From an uncultured Clostridia bacterium (GTDB lineage Bacteria; Bacillota; Clostridia; Christensenellales; Borkfalkiaceae), in the NCBI GenBank assembly GCA_934247935.1, contig CAKQKE010000009.1, forward strand, positions 1-64,000: a stretch of DNA of 64,000 nt, in the 5' to 3' direction. How positions within the stretch are numbered: position 1 is the stretch's first letter; the number at the start of each line of letters is the position of its first letter. The notes beneath the pieces were generated by a model. That model was not told where the DNA came from. It worked only from the letters and a program-made list of their open reading frames with translations, and searched no databases. Position numbers and translations under genes: made by a program. Below, piece by piece: positions 63,946-64,000 of this stretch.

Positions 63946-64000
63946 GCCGTGTTTATAGTTTCGACAAAACTCTGCCGTTTATGTAGACTCATCAAACGGC

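Overview
The window looks like chromosome from an AT-rich, Gram-positive anaerobe of the Clostridia. This is an inference. It rests on strong AGGAGG-type ribosome sites, many lipobox signal peptides, an FprA flavodiiron protein next to a superoxide reductase, a TGS-fused nucleoside kinase, and DUF1540, DUF378 and YerC-type proteins. An uncultured gut lineage of the Christensenellales kind would fit, but I cannot place it to species. No rRNA, prophage or intact transposase gene is visible.

Layout. 0-5.5 kb: the tail of a DUF6273 surface protein, a membrane-anchored protein, a MacB/FtsX-type ABC transporter and a lipoprotein. 6-11 kb: unknown proteins, a membrane-anchored HNH protein, an autoregulated TetR gene with a small membrane protein, and a GNAT acetyltransferase. 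11.5-15 kb: an HxlR regulator divergent from a double SnoaL-like protein, then a flavin/Fe-S protein, a zinc macrodomain and a class M sirtuin (a reversible ADP-ribosylation module). 15.4-18.4 kb: an amino-acid-type ABC transporter operon ending in a TrpR/YerC-like repressor, with two matching operators at the promoter. 18.9-22.4 kb: two tandem collagen-like DUF6273 lipoproteins. 22.7-30.5 kb: a CorC/HlyC-like protein, a fused ABC exporter, two coiled-coil membrane proteins, and an acidic protein ending in a ribosomal uL15-like domain. 31.4-37.7 kb: nucleoside salvage (deoC, deoD, deoB, cdd, pdp, tdk, udk).

38.9-46.3 kb: a complete type II-A CRISPR-Cas locus (tracrRNA, cas9, cas1, cas2, csn2, and an array of 18 identical repeats with 17 spacers of exactly 30 nt). 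The tracrRNA is encoded antisense inside the probable cas9 leader. The array leader carries a 12-nt complement of the repeat, so it can fold onto repeats.

46.4-64 kb: tandem repeats, oxygen/superoxide detoxification (fprA, superoxide reductase), a YczE-like membrane protein behind a leader terminator, an AraC/GyrI regulator, an XRE/zinc-ribbon/metallopeptidase cassette lying before a duplicated tail of the AraC gene, an FAD oxidoreductase, the nucleoside kinase, rplI, small proteins, an ECF sigma/RsgI-like anti-sigma pair with a target lipoprotein sharing the same promoter, and tRNA-Arg(ACG).

Two repeat families run through the window: a palindrome centred on TACGTA at a dozen intergenic sites, and a 163-173 bp tandem repeat present in opposite orientations at 30.8 and 46.6 kb. 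Several promoters (tetR, yerC operon, XRE cassette, uL15-like gene) carry a palindrome in the spacer between -35 and -10, which suggests local repressors acting by occlusion.
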